Shown piece by piece: positions 56,099 to 64,000 of a stretch of DNA of 64,000 bases (its first letter is position 1; every line of letters begins with the position of its first letter). The position numbers and the translations under genes were made by a program. The notes below the pieces were generated by a model. The model was not told the DNA's origin. It was given only the letters and a program-made list of their open reading frames with translations, and ran no database searches. The stretch covers positions 186,001 to 250,000 of the forward strand of contig NZ_JACYFS010000004.1 in the NCBI RefSeq assembly GCF_014837145.1. Reading direction: 5' to 3'. Source of the stretch: Chryseobacterium caseinilyticum. Its GTDB lineage: Bacteria; Bacteroidota; Bacteroidia; Flavobacteriales; Weeksellaceae.

Positions 56099-56920
56099 TT
56101 ATTTACGTTTAGATATGATATGACGGTTAGACGCTTTGTTTTTCTTTCTGGTTTTGTAACCTTTAGCAGGCATACCGTTTCTAGATCTTGGGTGACCTCC
56201 TGAAGAACGACCTTCACCACCTCCCATTGGGTGATCTACAGGGTTCATTACAACCGGTCTTGTTCTTGGTCTTCTACCTAACCATCTGCTTCTACCAGCC
56301 TTACCTGATACAGTTAACTGATGATCTCCGTTTGAAACAGATCCAACCATTGCATAACATTCAGTAAGGATCATTCTTGATTCTCCTGAAGGCAATTTCA
56401 CGATTGCATATTTACCGTCTCTTGAAGTTAATTGAGCTGAAGAACCAGCACTTCTTGCTAAGATTGCACCTTGACCAGGCTTCATCTCGATACAAGAAAT
56501 CACAGTTCCCAAAGGAATGTTTTTCAGTTTCATTGCGTTACCGATGTTCGGTTCTACGCTTTCTCCTGAAATGATCTTCTGATCTACTTTGATCCCGTTT
56601 GGAGCGATGATGTATCTCTTCTCTCCGTCTGCATATTCCACCAAAGCGATGAAAGCAGTTCTGTTTGGATCGTACTCTACAGTTTTTACCGTTGCTTCAA
56701 CATCATGCTTGTTTCTTTTGAAGTCGATAATTCTGTATTTCTTTTTGTGTCCACCTCCGGTGTAACGCATGGTCATTTTACCAGTTTGGTTACGTCCACC
56801 TGACTTACTAATACCAACTGTAAGAGATTTCTCCGGTTTGTTGGTAGTAATTTCCTCAAAATTGTTTACAACTCTGAATCTCTGTCCTGGGGTGATAGGT
56901 TTTAATTTTCTAACAGACAT
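56099..56920 (-). CDS. rplB: 50S ribosomal protein L2
   Basis: 273 residues. [39 protein letters not shown] and the [17 protein letters not shown] signature with the peptidyl-transferase-proximal His are present. Confidence 0.98.
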   Translation of the reverse strand: MSVRKLKPITPGQRFRVVNNFEEITTNKPEKSLTVGISKSGGRNQTGKMTMRYTGGGHKKKYRIIDFKRNKHDVEATVKTVEYDPNRTAFIALVEYADGEKRYIIAPNGIKVDQKIISGESVEPNIGNAMKLKNIPLGTVISCIEMKPGQGAILARSAGSSAQLTSRDGKYAIVKLPSGESRMILTECYAMVGSVSNGDHQLTVSGKAGRSRWLGRRPRTRPVVMNPVDHPMGGGEGRSSGGHPRSRNGMPAKGYKTRKKNKASNRHIISKRK

Positions 56921-56942
56921 TACTATTATTTATAATTAATAA

Positions 56943-57233
56943 TTAATTTACAGCGAAAATATCGATAACGTCACCTTCTACAAGCTTGATTACCGCTTTT
57001 TTCAATTTGTTTGTCTTTCCTACTTGAAGACCTTTCTTAGTGTATTTCGAAGAAACCTTCGGAGCATAAATCATTGTGTTAATGTCTGCTACTTTTACAC
57101 CGTAAGCCGCTTCCACAGCTTTTTTTATCTGGATCTTATTAGCCTTTGGATTTACCAAGAAAGAATAAGTACCTCTTAAATCTGTAAGGTAATTAGCCTT
57201 TTCTGAGATAACTGGTTTAATAATTAGTGACAT
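56943..57233 (-). CDS. rplW: 50S ribosomal protein L23
   Basis: 96 residues. IIKPVISEKANYLTD, YSFLVNPKANKIQIKKAVEA and VKVADINTMIY are diagnostic. Tunnel-exit docking site for trigger factor and SRP. Three nt after rplD. Confidence 0.98.
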   Translation of the reverse strand: MSLIIKPVISEKANYLTDLRGTYSFLVNPKANKIQIKKAVEAAYGVKVADINTMIYAPKVSSKYTKKGLQVGKTNKLKKAVIKLVEGDVIDIFAVN

Positions 57234-57236
57234 GAT

Positions 57237-57866
57237 TTATTTCTTTAAATTTTCCTGGAATTTTTCTACTGCACCTTCTAAGAAAACGATCTCACCTGCA
57301 TTGATAAGGTCATAAGAAGAAATTTCGTTGAATTTCATCACCTTAGTTTTAGGTAAGTTTCTTGAAGATAAATACACATTCTTGTTTGTATCAGGAAGAA
57401 TGAATAAAGACTTCTTGTCGTTCAATGCCAAAGCATTTAATACTGTAACGAAATCTTTAGTTTTAGGAGCAGCAATGCTCAATCCTTCAACAATTCTGAT
57501 GCTGTTGTCTCTCATTTTCTGAGAAAGAACAGATTTTTTAGCTAATCTCTTAAGAGCTTTGTTCAATTTGAATCTGTAGTCTCTTGGCTTAGGACCGAAT
57601 ACTCTACCTCCACCTCTGAAAGTAGGAGATTTAATATCACCGTATCTGGCAGAACCAGATCCTTTTTGCTTCTTAAGTTTCTTAGTAGAAGCGGTAATTT
57701 CGCTTCTTTCTTTTGATTTATGAGTACCTTGACGCTGTGCAGCAAGATATTGTTTTACTTCTAAGTAAACCGCGTGCTTATTTGGCTCAATTCCGAATAC
57801 TGTTTCGTCTAGAGTTACTTTTTTTCCGGTTTCTTTTCCTGATGTATTTAATACTACTAGTTCCAT
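57237..57866 (-). CDS. rplD: 50S ribosomal protein L4
   Basis: 209 residues. [40 protein letters not shown] and [20 protein letters not shown] (the tunnel loop) are diagnostic. In E. coli L4 represses its own operon by binding the leader; it overlaps rplC by 10 nt. Confidence 0.98.
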   Translation of the reverse strand: MELVVLNTSGKETGKKVTLDETVFGIEPNKHAVYLEVKQYLAAQRQGTHKSKERSEITASTKKLKKQKGSGSARYGDIKSPTFRGGGRVFGPKPRDYRFKLNKALKRLAKKSVLSQKMRDNSIRIVEGLSIAAPKTKDFVTVLNALALNDKKSLFILPDTNKNVYLSSRNLPKTKVMKFNEISSYDLINAGEIVFLEGAVEKFQENLKK

Positions 57867-58483
57867 TTTCTGATAATTACATAAGAATTTTTAGCTCCCG
57901 GAACAGCACCTTTTACTACTAAAAGATTTTGTTCTTGATCCACTTTTAATACCTGAAGGTTTTGTACAGTTACCTGCTTACCTCCCATTCTTCCAGCCAT
58001 TCTCATCCCCTTGAATACTCTAGAAGGATCTGATCCAGCACCGATAGAACCTGGAGCTCTAAGTCTGTTGTGCTGACCGTGAGTTGCCTGCATTACACCT
58101 CCAAAGCCATGTCTTTTAACAACACCCTGGAAACCTTTACCTTTTGAAGTTCCTGTAACATCTACAAATTCACCTTCAGCGAATAAGTCTACCTTTACTT
58201 CATCTCCTACGCTTACAGTATCAACGAATTCTCTGTAGAATTCTACCAACTTAGCTTTAGGAGCAGAACCAGCCTTTTTAAAATGGCCGGCTAACGCTTT
58301 ACCAACGTTCTTTTCACTCTTGTCATCGAAACCTAACTGAACAGATTTGTATCCGTCCTTTTCAATGGTTCTGACCTGTAAAACCGAGCAAGGACCAGCC
58401 TGAATAACGGTACACGGCATATTTTTGCCGTTTTCGTCAAACAGAGAAGTCATCCCGATTTTTTTTCCAATAATACCTGACAT
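57857..58483 (-). CDS. rplC: 50S ribosomal protein L3
   Basis: 208 residues. [38 protein letters not shown] and [20 protein letters not shown] are diagnostic. First gene of the cluster here; rpsJ, its usual upstream partner, is absent. Preceded by a consensus promoter and a 104-nt leader. Confidence 0.98.
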   Translation of the reverse strand: MSGIIGKKIGMTSLFDENGKNMPCTVIQAGPCSVLQVRTIEKDGYKSVQLGFDDKSEKNVGKALAGHFKKAGSAPKAKLVEFYREFVDTVSVGDEVKVDLFAEGEFVDVTGTSKGKGFQGVVKRHGFGGVMQATHGQHNRLRAPGSIGAGSDPSRVFKGMRMAGRMGGKQVTVQNLQVLKVDQEQNLLVVKGAVPGAKNSYVIIRKWN

Positions 58484-58587
58484 TATTTATATAATATGTT
58501 ATAAAATTTTCTTGTATTTGCAATCATTTTTAGAGTTCTCAAATAATTTCCAAGTTTGAATTGGGCATATTCCTCCCCTAAAATGAG
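58484..58587 (-). promoter_or_regulatory. Structured leader of the rplC operon
   Basis: About 104 nt between the predicted transcription start and the rplC ATG. CAUUUUAG near the 5' end pairs with CUAAAAAUG about 55 nt later (8 bp with a one-base bulge), enclosing AGGGGAGG, an AUG and a GCCC/GGG-rich segment. Candidate ribosomal-protein-binding leader; L4 or L3 control is inferred by analogy with E. coli. Confidence 0.5.
58539..58568 (-). other. Possible leader micro-ORF with strong Shine-Dalgarno
   Basis: Within the leader, AGGGGAGG stands three nt before an AUG that opens a nine-codon frame (MPNSNLEII, stop UGA). Flavobacterial genes seldom carry Shine-Dalgarno sequences, so this one is conspicuous. 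Could also be fortuitous or act as a ribosome standby or regulatory element. Confidence 0.35.
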
Positions 58588-58591
58588 TGTG

Positions 58592-58622
58592 CAAATGTAT
58601 GAATAAAATTTAATTTGACAAA
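58592..58622 (-). promoter_or_regulatory. Promoter of the S10-spc-alpha cluster
   Basis: On the minus strand TTTG (58619-58622), exactly 19 nt, TACATTTG (58592-58599): full agreement with the Bacteroidetes consensus TTTG-N19-TAnnTTTG. Confidence 0.8.
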
Positions 58623-59176
58623 TATTTATTGTAAAATATTTTGATTTTTAATGATTTACGAATTTTAGACAAATCTTAAAAGAAAAGCAGGAACATCAAT
58701 TATGTTTAATCCACTTCAGAACTGCCATAGAATAGAAAATAATCTTCCAACTTATTCGAAACACAAAGTAGTATTCCGTCCTAATTATATTTGTGATTTT
58801 CGATTACTTCTAAACAAAAAAAACACTTACCCGGGAACGAATAAGTGCTGCAATTTTCATCATTTGTATTAGTAGAATCTACATGCGTAAAAAATAAACG
58901 TGGTTATTAGTTCATTAATTTTAGCAGGATTAACATCTTTTATTAAATTAAATTTCGTAAAATTAAATTTTAAAAGAAAGATATTCTACTCCTTTAAGCT
59001 GTTCCCAAAATTATGTTAACTTTACTGGCAGGGCAAAACTATTGGGTGGACAAATGGGTGGACATTTAGTATAAATCTGATTTACAGAATATTACATACT
59101 TGAACTGTCAGTAATTGGTTTATATTAAAAACATCACTCAATATCAGAGAATGACTTTAGTTGATAAAATAAAGGT
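58623..59176. other. Intergenic region between rplC promoter and TPR gene
   Basis: 554 nt, AT-rich. It contains a minus-strand terminator-like hairpin (58815-58848) but no gene of recognisable type on either strand. Confidence 0.5.
58815..58848 (-). terminator. Minus-strand terminator-like hairpin without an obvious gene
   Basis: CACTTA / TAAGTG with a 12-nt loop containing CCCGGG, followed on the minus strand by eight T. No minus-strand gene is recognised between it and 59176. Confidence 0.5.
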
Positions 59177-60910
59177 ATGGTAAAACTTATGACTGTTTTG
59201 TTTTTCGTTTTTTCAGCAATTTTTGCCAGGGGCAGTTCAGCTGTGCGCCTCGACTATTCTCTTTCAGACAAAAAAGCAATAGAAAAAATTGCAGAAGACA
59301 AGTCAGCTTTTACAGACAAAAACACCAAAGAGTTTAAAATATATCTTAATTCAGCCATTTCCAATAACCGTTTTTCCAGTAGAAATACAGAAATTGTAGT
59401 AAGCAATGTTTTTTCTGCACTAAAATTTGCACATGAAAAGGACAAACTTAATGATACAAGCACTAACCTTTTTGAAAATGCATTGAAGATTTCCAAGGCC
59501 GAGAAAAGATCAGATCTTACGATTTGGGTTTCTCTCAACTATGCATTTTACTTTTATACTTACCGGAGATATGAGAAATGCTTTCCCTTATTTATGTACT
59601 GTATTGCAGCACTGGATGAAAATAATGATGAGCAAATTATTCAGATCAGCGAAACTTACAAAAAGATTGCCTATTTTCTTACTACTACAAATGATCACGA
59701 CAAAGCTGAAGAATTTCTGAAAAAAGCGCTTCAATATGCAAAACCAGAGACAAATGATGTTGCCGGCATTCTCAATAATCTCGGATTTTGCAGCCTGGAA
59801 AAGAAAAACTACGCAGAAGCTGAATACTATTTCAAAAAAGCACTCTCCACCGCACAGAAAACAGCAGACCACGTGCGCTACGCCAAGGCACTGGGAAGTC
59901 TTGCCGACCTCGAATTGAAGAGGCAGAATTATGATAAAGCAATCGATCTACTTCAAAAGGATATTTCAATTTCTAAAAAACACGAGAGCGACCAAAATAC
60001 GATGTTTGCCCTTAATTTATTGAGTAATGTCTATTTTGAAAAAGGCGATATCAAAAATGCGGAAAGGTATCTTGACGAAGCAAAGAAATATGCAACGTCA
60101 AAATCTCATTTCAGGAGTTTCGAATATCAGATTAATGAAACGATATTGAAAATCGCCAAAATGAAAGGTGACGATCAGCAGGAACTGATTGCAAGGAGAA
60201 GACTTGAAAAACTGAAAGATTCTCTGATGGATTTTGATGCGAAAGAAACTGTTTTGCGTGTCGGCTGGGAATCTCAGAAAAAACAGCTTCAGCTGAAACT
60301 TGCCAAAGACAAAGCTGAGCTTGAAAAAGAATCTTACTTAAAAATATCCGCCATCACCGTCGCGTGCATTCTTCTTATTCTGATGGTTTTCATCATCCGG
60401 TCTTACCGCCATAAAATGCGGAGTAAAAAAGGCGAGTACGACAAAAAAGTACTTACCCTGATGATTGACAAAATAAAATCTGAAAGCAAACTTAATAATA
60501 CACATAAAACACTGCAATCTTATCAAACTTATCTTTCGGAAAAAAATAAACAGATTGAAGAACTTGAGAAGGAAATGCAAAAAGTGAAAAACTCATCCTT
60601 TTCAGAATTGGAAGAAAGATCCGGTGACCTGCAGAAACTTTTAGAATCCCATCTGATGACAGATGAAAACTGGAAAAACTTCAGAAATGCTTTCATCCAA
60701 AAATATCCTACGCATTATAAGGAGCTTACCAATCAGTTTCCCGACCTTACAGATTCGAACCTCAGAATTATTATTCTTACTAAATTAAATATGAATAACA
60801 CCGAAATTTCACGCCTTCTCGGTGTAACGATTGATGCGGTGAAAAAGGCCAAGCACAGGCTGAGAAAGAAATACGAAAATGACCACGAAAGTCTTTTTGA
60901 GCAGATCTAA
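59177..60910 (+). CDS. TPR protein with transmembrane helix and C-terminal HTH
   Basis: 577 residues. A signal or anchor segment (1-20), then tetratricopeptide repeats over about 90-330 (for example ILNNLGFCSLEKKNYAEAEYYFKKAL, LADLELKRQNYDKAIDLL), a transmembrane helix (about 387-410), a coiled coil (440-490) and a C-terminal helix-turn-helix (LNMNNTEISRLLGVTIDAVKKAKHRLRKK). This layout, periplasmic TPR sensor joined to a cytoplasmic LuxR-like HTH, is common in Flavobacteriia; signals and targets are unknown. Start could be the first or fifth codon. Confidence 0.85.
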   Translation: MVKLMTVLFFVFSAIFARGSSAVRLDYSLSDKKAIEKIAEDKSAFTDKNTKEFKIYLNSAISNNRFSSRNTEIVVSNVFSALKFAHEKDKLNDTSTNLFENALKISKAEKRSDLTIWVSLNYAFYFYTYRRYEKCFPLFMYCIAALDENNDEQIIQISETYKKIAYFLTTTNDHDKAEEFLKKALQYAKPETNDVAGILNNLGFCSLEKKNYAEAEYYFKKALSTAQKTADHVRYAKALGSLADLELKRQNYDKAIDLLQKDISISKKHESDQNTMFALNLLSNVYFEKGDIKNAERYLDEAKKYATSKSHFRSFEYQINETILKIAKMKGDDQQELIARRRLEKLKDSLMDFDAKETVLRVGWESQKKQLQLKLAKDKAELEKESYLKISAITVACILLILMVFIIRSYRHKMRSKKGEYDKKVLTLMIDKIKSESKLNNTHKTLQSYQTYLSEKNKQIEELEKEMQKVKNSSFSELEERSGDLQKLLESHLMTDENWKNFRNAFIQKYPTHYKELTNQFPDLTDSNLRIIILTKLNMNNTEISRLLGVTIDAVKKAKHRLRKKYENDHESLFEQI

Positions 60911-60922
60911 ACTTCATTCATA

Positions 60923-60950
60923 AAAAAAACTCAAAGAAAATTCTTTGAGT
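60923..60950. terminator. Terminator between TPR gene and convergent exported-protein gene
   Basis: ACTCAAAGAA / TTCTTTGAGT, 10-bp stem with a 2-nt loop, eight T on the minus strand and a T-rich stretch on the plus strand. Confidence 0.8.
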
Positions 60951-60956
60951 CTGATT

Positions 60957-61631
60957 TTATCTTTGAGTATAAATGGATCTTAAAAAATCTCCATAGGAAC
61001 TTTCAAGACCTACAATATCTCCCGATTTTAAATTGAGACCACCCACTCCCGATTCATCAGCTTTCACTTTTGAGGATGATGCCTGAAAATAATAAGAAGA
61101 ACTTTGATCTTTCACCTGAAATTTCAATGTGGAACCTAATAATTTTTTAGTAGAGATCGTGTAGACTTCAGAAGCTATTACAGGAATTGTAAGGTATGAC
61201 CTCGGCTCTAAAATATAATCTTTTCGGTTAACACTTATTTTTTGATCATTTTCCGAGGACGCAAAGATGTAGATTGACCCATCCTTTTTCGGAAGATTAT
61301 CTTTATTGATGTAGTACAAATTTAATCTATAATGTGCCGCATCAAATTTTGAAGGAGATCCGTCGATGGTTTCGAAAGGTTGTAGCGAATAACTGTTAGC
61401 TCCGATTTCCTTTGCTTTTTTGTAGATGGCAGAAAAAACGGCAGCGTCATCATTAGAAAACCCACGAACTTCCACTTCACCTAAATATTCTGCCTGCTCT
61501 GTTTTTACAGGTAACAGGATCAAAAACTTGTCTTTATTGTCATTGATTTTTTCAACTTTGTTCAGAAGAACATTTTGTGAAAAAACTATTTGTGAAATCA
61601 GTACGAAAAGTATGATTTGAAATTTATTCAT
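60957..61631 (-). CDS. Exported protein of unknown function
   Basis: 224 residues with a signal peptide ending VFSQ. Central region SNDDAAVFSAIYKKAKEIGANSYSL resembles periplasmic BON/YbjQ-like alternation but no family is assigned; the rest is beta-rich (YIFASSENDQKISVNRKDY, TLKFQVKDQSSSYYFQAS). It follows the rmlD-like gene by 11 nt on the same strand and is probably the last gene of that operon. Confidence 0.6.
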   Translation of the reverse strand: MNKFQIILFVLISQIVFSQNVLLNKVEKINDNKDKFLILLPVKTEQAEYLGEVEVRGFSNDDAAVFSAIYKKAKEIGANSYSLQPFETIDGSPSKFDAAHYRLNLYYINKDNLPKKDGSIYIFASSENDQKISVNRKDYILEPRSYLTIPVIASEVYTISTKKLLGSTLKFQVKDQSSSYYFQASSSKVKADESGVGGLNLKSGDIVGLESSYGDFLRSIYTQR

Positions 61632-61642
61632 TTACTTAAAAA

Positions 61643-62503
61643 TTAATTTTGAAGAATTGCAACTGCTTCCTGCAGGCTGTTTTCCCAATGCTTAGGTTCG
61701 ATTTGATACACTTTTTCAATCTTATCTAAATTCATCGTACTTCTTTTTGGCCTTTTTGCCGGCGTTGGGTATTGCTCAGTTGTCAATGGGTTTAATTTTA
61801 TTGAAGATCCTGAAAACTCAGCGATTTTTTTTGCAAACTCAAACCAAGTCGTTTCGGGATAATTTGAAAAATGGAAAATTCCATAAGTTTTTGGTTCGGT
61901 ATCAATGATTTTTAAAATGGCTTCTGCCAAATCATTTGCGTTGGTAGGTTGCCCAAACTGATCACCGACAATTCCCAATTCATCTTTTTGCGAAAATAAG
62001 TTGAGCATCGTTTTTACAAAATTCTTGCTGAACTCTGAATATAACCAAGAAGTCCGAAGAATAACTGTTTTAGGATTGTTCTCTAAAGCCAGCTCCTCAC
62101 CTTCTCTTTTAGATGCACCATAAACACCTATTGGACTTGTAAAATCCTCTTCAGAATAATCCAAATTCGTTTCGCCATCAAAAACATAATCCGTAGAAAC
62201 GTGAATGAGTGTCGTTTTGTATTCTTTACAAACTTCTGCTAAATTCCCTACCGCGACCGCATTTACAGCGTAAGCTTTTTCTTCCTCCTGTTCAGCTAAA
62301 TCTACTGCAGTGTATGCCGAAGCGTTGATGCAGAATTCAGGTTTATTATCATAGAAAAAATCGTCGATCTGATCTTTATCTGTAATATCTAAAGCTTTTG
62401 AGTCTGTAAAAATAAATTCATACTTACTTTCAAAATCGAAAGCGAGTTTTCTGATACAGCTTCCTAATTGTCCGTTTCCGCCAATGACTGCGATTTTTTT
62501 CAT
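61643..62503 (-). CDS. rfbD: dTDP-4-dehydrorhamnose reductase family protein
   Basis: 286 residues. Short-chain-dehydrogenase features: GGNGQLG (nucleotide binding), NASAYTAVDLAE, STDYVFDG and active-site YGASKREGE (YxxxK). RmlD makes dTDP-L-rhamnose from the 4-keto sugar. The rest of the rml genes are not in the window, so another sugar-nucleotide substrate is possible. It begins 1 nt after the thioesterase stop. Confidence 0.88.
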   Translation of the reverse strand: MKKIAVIGGNGQLGSCIRKLAFDFESKYEFIFTDSKALDITDKDQIDDFFYDNKPEFCINASAYTAVDLAEQEEEKAYAVNAVAVGNLAEVCKEYKTTLIHVSTDYVFDGETNLDYSEEDFTSPIGVYGASKREGEELALENNPKTVILRTSWLYSEFSKNFVKTMLNLFSQKDELGIVGDQFGQPTNANDLAEAILKIIDTEPKTYGIFHFSNYPETTWFEFAKKIAEFSGSSIKLNPLTTEQYPTPAKRPKRSTMNLDKIEKVYQIEPKHWENSLQEAVAILQN

Positions 62504-62504
62504 A

Positions 62505-62990
62505 CTAAGAATTTTTTGCGTTTTGTGATCTTAAAAATTTTACTCTCGCCTGGAAATCTTTCTGCTCAAGATCAACAAAGAATTTACCGAATGTTTCGAT
62601 GATTTCCGGAGGATGTGTTTCTGATCTTCTGGTTTTCATATTAAAATAAATCACCGTGACCCACATCACTGCGTGAATAGTTTTCTCATCAGGACTTTTC
62701 ATCAGAATCTCAACTTTTGCCGTACGCTCATTGATTTCTATGGTTTTACTGCTGATCACCACCTGATGATTGTAACGGACTTCTCTGAGATAAGCAATTT
62801 CGTTCTGAACCGTAATCCATGTACAGCCTGTTTTTTTGGTGTATTCTTCATAGGTAAAGCCATAGTAAGTTTCTACATGATCTTCTCTGGCATTAAACAT
62901 ATAATCCAGATATTTCACGTTATTCAGATGACCTATCGGATCACAGTCGCTGAATCTGACTTTTACCGTTGTTGTGACTTCTTTTTCCAT
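62505..62990 (-). CDS. Acyl-CoA thioesterase, hot-dog fold (YbgC/FadM-like)
   Basis: 161 residues. VRFSDCDPIGHLNNVKYLDY carries the catalytic Asp and the Asn-rich turn of 4HBT thioesterases; TVQNEIAYLREVRYNHQVVI and MKSPDEKTIHAVMWVTVIY complete the hot-dog sheet. Likely hydrolyses acyl-CoA. First gene of the operon with the rfbD-like reductase. A terminator precedes it. Confidence 0.88.
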   Translation of the reverse strand: MEKEVTTTVKVRFSDCDPIGHLNNVKYLDYMFNAREDHVETYYGFTYEEYTKKTGCTWITVQNEIAYLREVRYNHQVVISSKTIEINERTAKVEILMKSPDEKTIHAVMWVTVIYFNMKTRRSETHPPEIIETFGKFFVDLEQKDFQARVKFLRSQNAKNS

Positions 62991-63001
62991 GGTACAAAAA
63001 T

Positions 63002-63034
63002 AAAAAAACCACCTTTAATAAAGAATAAAGGTGG
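63002..63034 (-). terminator. Terminator of the first ompH gene
   Basis: CCACCTTTA / TAAAGGTGG with an 8-nt loop; seven T follow on the minus strand, 23 nt after the gene's stop. Confidence 0.85.
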
Positions 63035-63056
63035 TGATTATTATTTGGAATTAAAA

Positions 63057-63560
63057 TTATTTAATCGCCAATTCTTTTTTTACAGCATCTGTAATGTCTG
63101 CACCGTTTTTGTAAACCAATGAAGTAGAGTTACCGTCTAATACAAACTCGTAACCTCCAGCTTTAGATACTTTCTCGATCGCAGTGTTTAATTTTGCCTC
63201 GATTGGGTTGAAAGCTGCGTCCTGCTTAGCCTGAAGATCTTTCTGAGCTTTTTGCTGCATTCCAGTGATCTCGTCCTGAAGTTTCTTCATTTCGTCACCT
63301 CTCAATTTGTTTTCAGCTTCAGTTTTAGTCTGAGCTTCTTTCATATAAAGATCATACTTAGTCTGAGCTGCTTCCATTTTTTTCTTGATTTCAGCTTCTT
63401 TGGTATCTGCAAAAGCTTTAAGATCTGTATCCGCTTTCTTTTTTTCCGGCATTGCATTAAGCACTCCGAATACATCTAAAGTAGCAACTTTTTGCGCTTT
63501 AGCCATTCCGAAAGAGGCCATCATCAATATCGCTGCAAATAATACACTTAATTTTTTCAT
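63057..63560 (-). CDS. OmpH/Skp family periplasmic chaperone
   Basis: 167 residues with a signal peptide ending AKAQ. The body is a long charged coiled coil (DTKEAEIKKKMEAAQTKYDL, EMKKLQDEITGMQQKAQKDL) closed by a short beta-rich end (GGYEFVLDGNSTSLVYKNG). Skp-type chaperones hold unfolded outer-membrane proteins in the periplasm. Bacteroidetes often carry two in tandem next to bamA; here a second begins 74 nt upstream on the same strand. Confidence 0.92.
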   Translation of the reverse strand: MKKLSVLFAAILMMASFGMAKAQKVATLDVFGVLNAMPEKKKADTDLKAFADTKEAEIKKKMEAAQTKYDLYMKEAQTKTEAENKLRGDEMKKLQDEITGMQQKAQKDLQAKQDAAFNPIEAKLNTAIEKVSKAGGYEFVLDGNSTSLVYKNGADITDAVKKELAIK

Positions 63561-63634
63561 AATAGGTAAATAGATAATTTTTGTTTTTTCTTTGATTGCA
63601 AAAATAGTAAAAAGTTAATTACCGCAATCAGAAT

Positions 63635-64000
63635 TTATTTTTTGCTCTTTTTTTCTTTGTCTGATCCTTTTAAAAGTATATCTAAAACTTTATCAGTGTA
63701 GTCATATCTCTTCTGCAGGAAAATAACATTGTTGTCTGTTTTATCAAGAACCATGCCCAGTCCGTTTTTTTCAGACATTCTCTGGATTGCCGCCCAGATC
63801 TGATCCTGAAAAGGTGTCATCAAATTGGCTCTCAACTTACTTATTTCACCAGTAGAACCAAATCTTAAACTTGTAGTGGTCTTAATATTTTTTTCTAAAT
63901 CTAAAACTTCCTTTTCACGAAGTCTCAGCTGATCACCAATCAATAAAACTTTTTCGTTTTCAAAAGCTGATCTTTTCTTTTCATATTCAGACTGCTGACT
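63635..64000 (-). CDS. Second OmpH/Skp family chaperone, C-terminal part (truncated by window edge)
   Basis: The frame is open from 64000 to the stop at 63635, giving the last 121 residues; the start lies beyond the window. It reads YEKKRSAFENEKVLLIGDQ, then a coiled coil and the OmpH-like end NGLGMVLDKTDNNVIFLQKRYDYT. Start codons within the frame near 63943 are internal. Likely paired with the first ompH gene. Confidence 0.85.
   Translation of the reverse strand, partial: SQQSEYEKKRSAFENEKVLLIGDQLRLREKEVLDLEKNIKTTTSLRFGSTGEISKLRANLMTPFQDQIWAAIQRMSEKNGLGMVLDKTDNNVIFLQKRYDYTDKVLDILLKGSDKEKKSKK

Overview
The window comes from the chromosome of a flavobacterium, most likely Chryseobacterium or a close relative in the Weeksellaceae. 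Four things point there. The DNA is AT-rich. Promoters have the Bacteroidetes form (TTG or TTTG, a spacer of about 19-21 nt, then TAnnTTTG). Purine-rich ribosome-binding sites are nearly absent. The protein families are flavobacterial: OmpA and tandem OmpH chaperones, a subtilase with a type IX secretion (T9SS) tail, a large beta-barrel protein with a short plug, and CtlX-type hydrolases. No rRNA, tRNA, CRISPR array, IS element or prophage was seen.

Layout. 1-9 kb: a truncated OmpA-like gene, smpB, an ABC-F ATPase, a GH13 amylase, an M48 peptidase, recJ, a small four-helix-bundle gene bracketed by inverted hexamer repeats, nadD and two unknown genes. 9-16.4 kb: exported degradative and surface proteins (beta-barrel protein, lipoprotein esterase, T9SS subtilase, GH43-type glycosidase). 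16.4-20.1 kb: a DNA methyltransferase plus a small unknown gene, bracketed by an imperfect direct repeat of about 60 bp that looks like an insertion scar. 20.1-26.5 kb: a tightly packed seven-gene operon (SpeD, DUF4178, small membrane protein, DUF350, membrane-anchored aminopropyltransferase, FAD amine-oxidase-like protein, polytopic His-bearing membrane protein) that looks like a polyamine-linked membrane system. 26.5-31 kb: two guanidino-group hydrolases, an unknown exported protein and a membrane-tethered AraC regulator. 31-37 kb: three exported proteins, two of which share a C-terminal module, followed by a run of three terminator-like hairpins. 37-44 kb: gltA, eno, a coiled-coil lipoprotein and a four-gene two-component operon.

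44.3-58.6 kb, all on the minus strand, is the S10-spc-alpha ribosomal protein supercluster from rplC to rplQ, with secY, infA, rpmJ and rpoA. It starts at rplC without rpsJ. It has a consensus promoter and a structured leader ahead of rplC, and a second promoter with a long leader ahead of rpsH (S8). Two otherwise tight gene junctions contain tandem/inverted-repeat stem-loops. The window ends with a TPR/HTH regulator, an rmlD-like reductase with an acyl-CoA thioesterase, and two OmpH/Skp periplasmic chaperone genes, the second cut by the window edge.

The best candidates for something undescribed are the polyamine operon with its oxidase and membrane tail, the repeat-bounded four-helix cassette, the methyltransferase island with its direct-repeat scar, and the two ribosomal-protein leaders. 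All calls come from reading the sequence and remembered family motifs; no database search was run.
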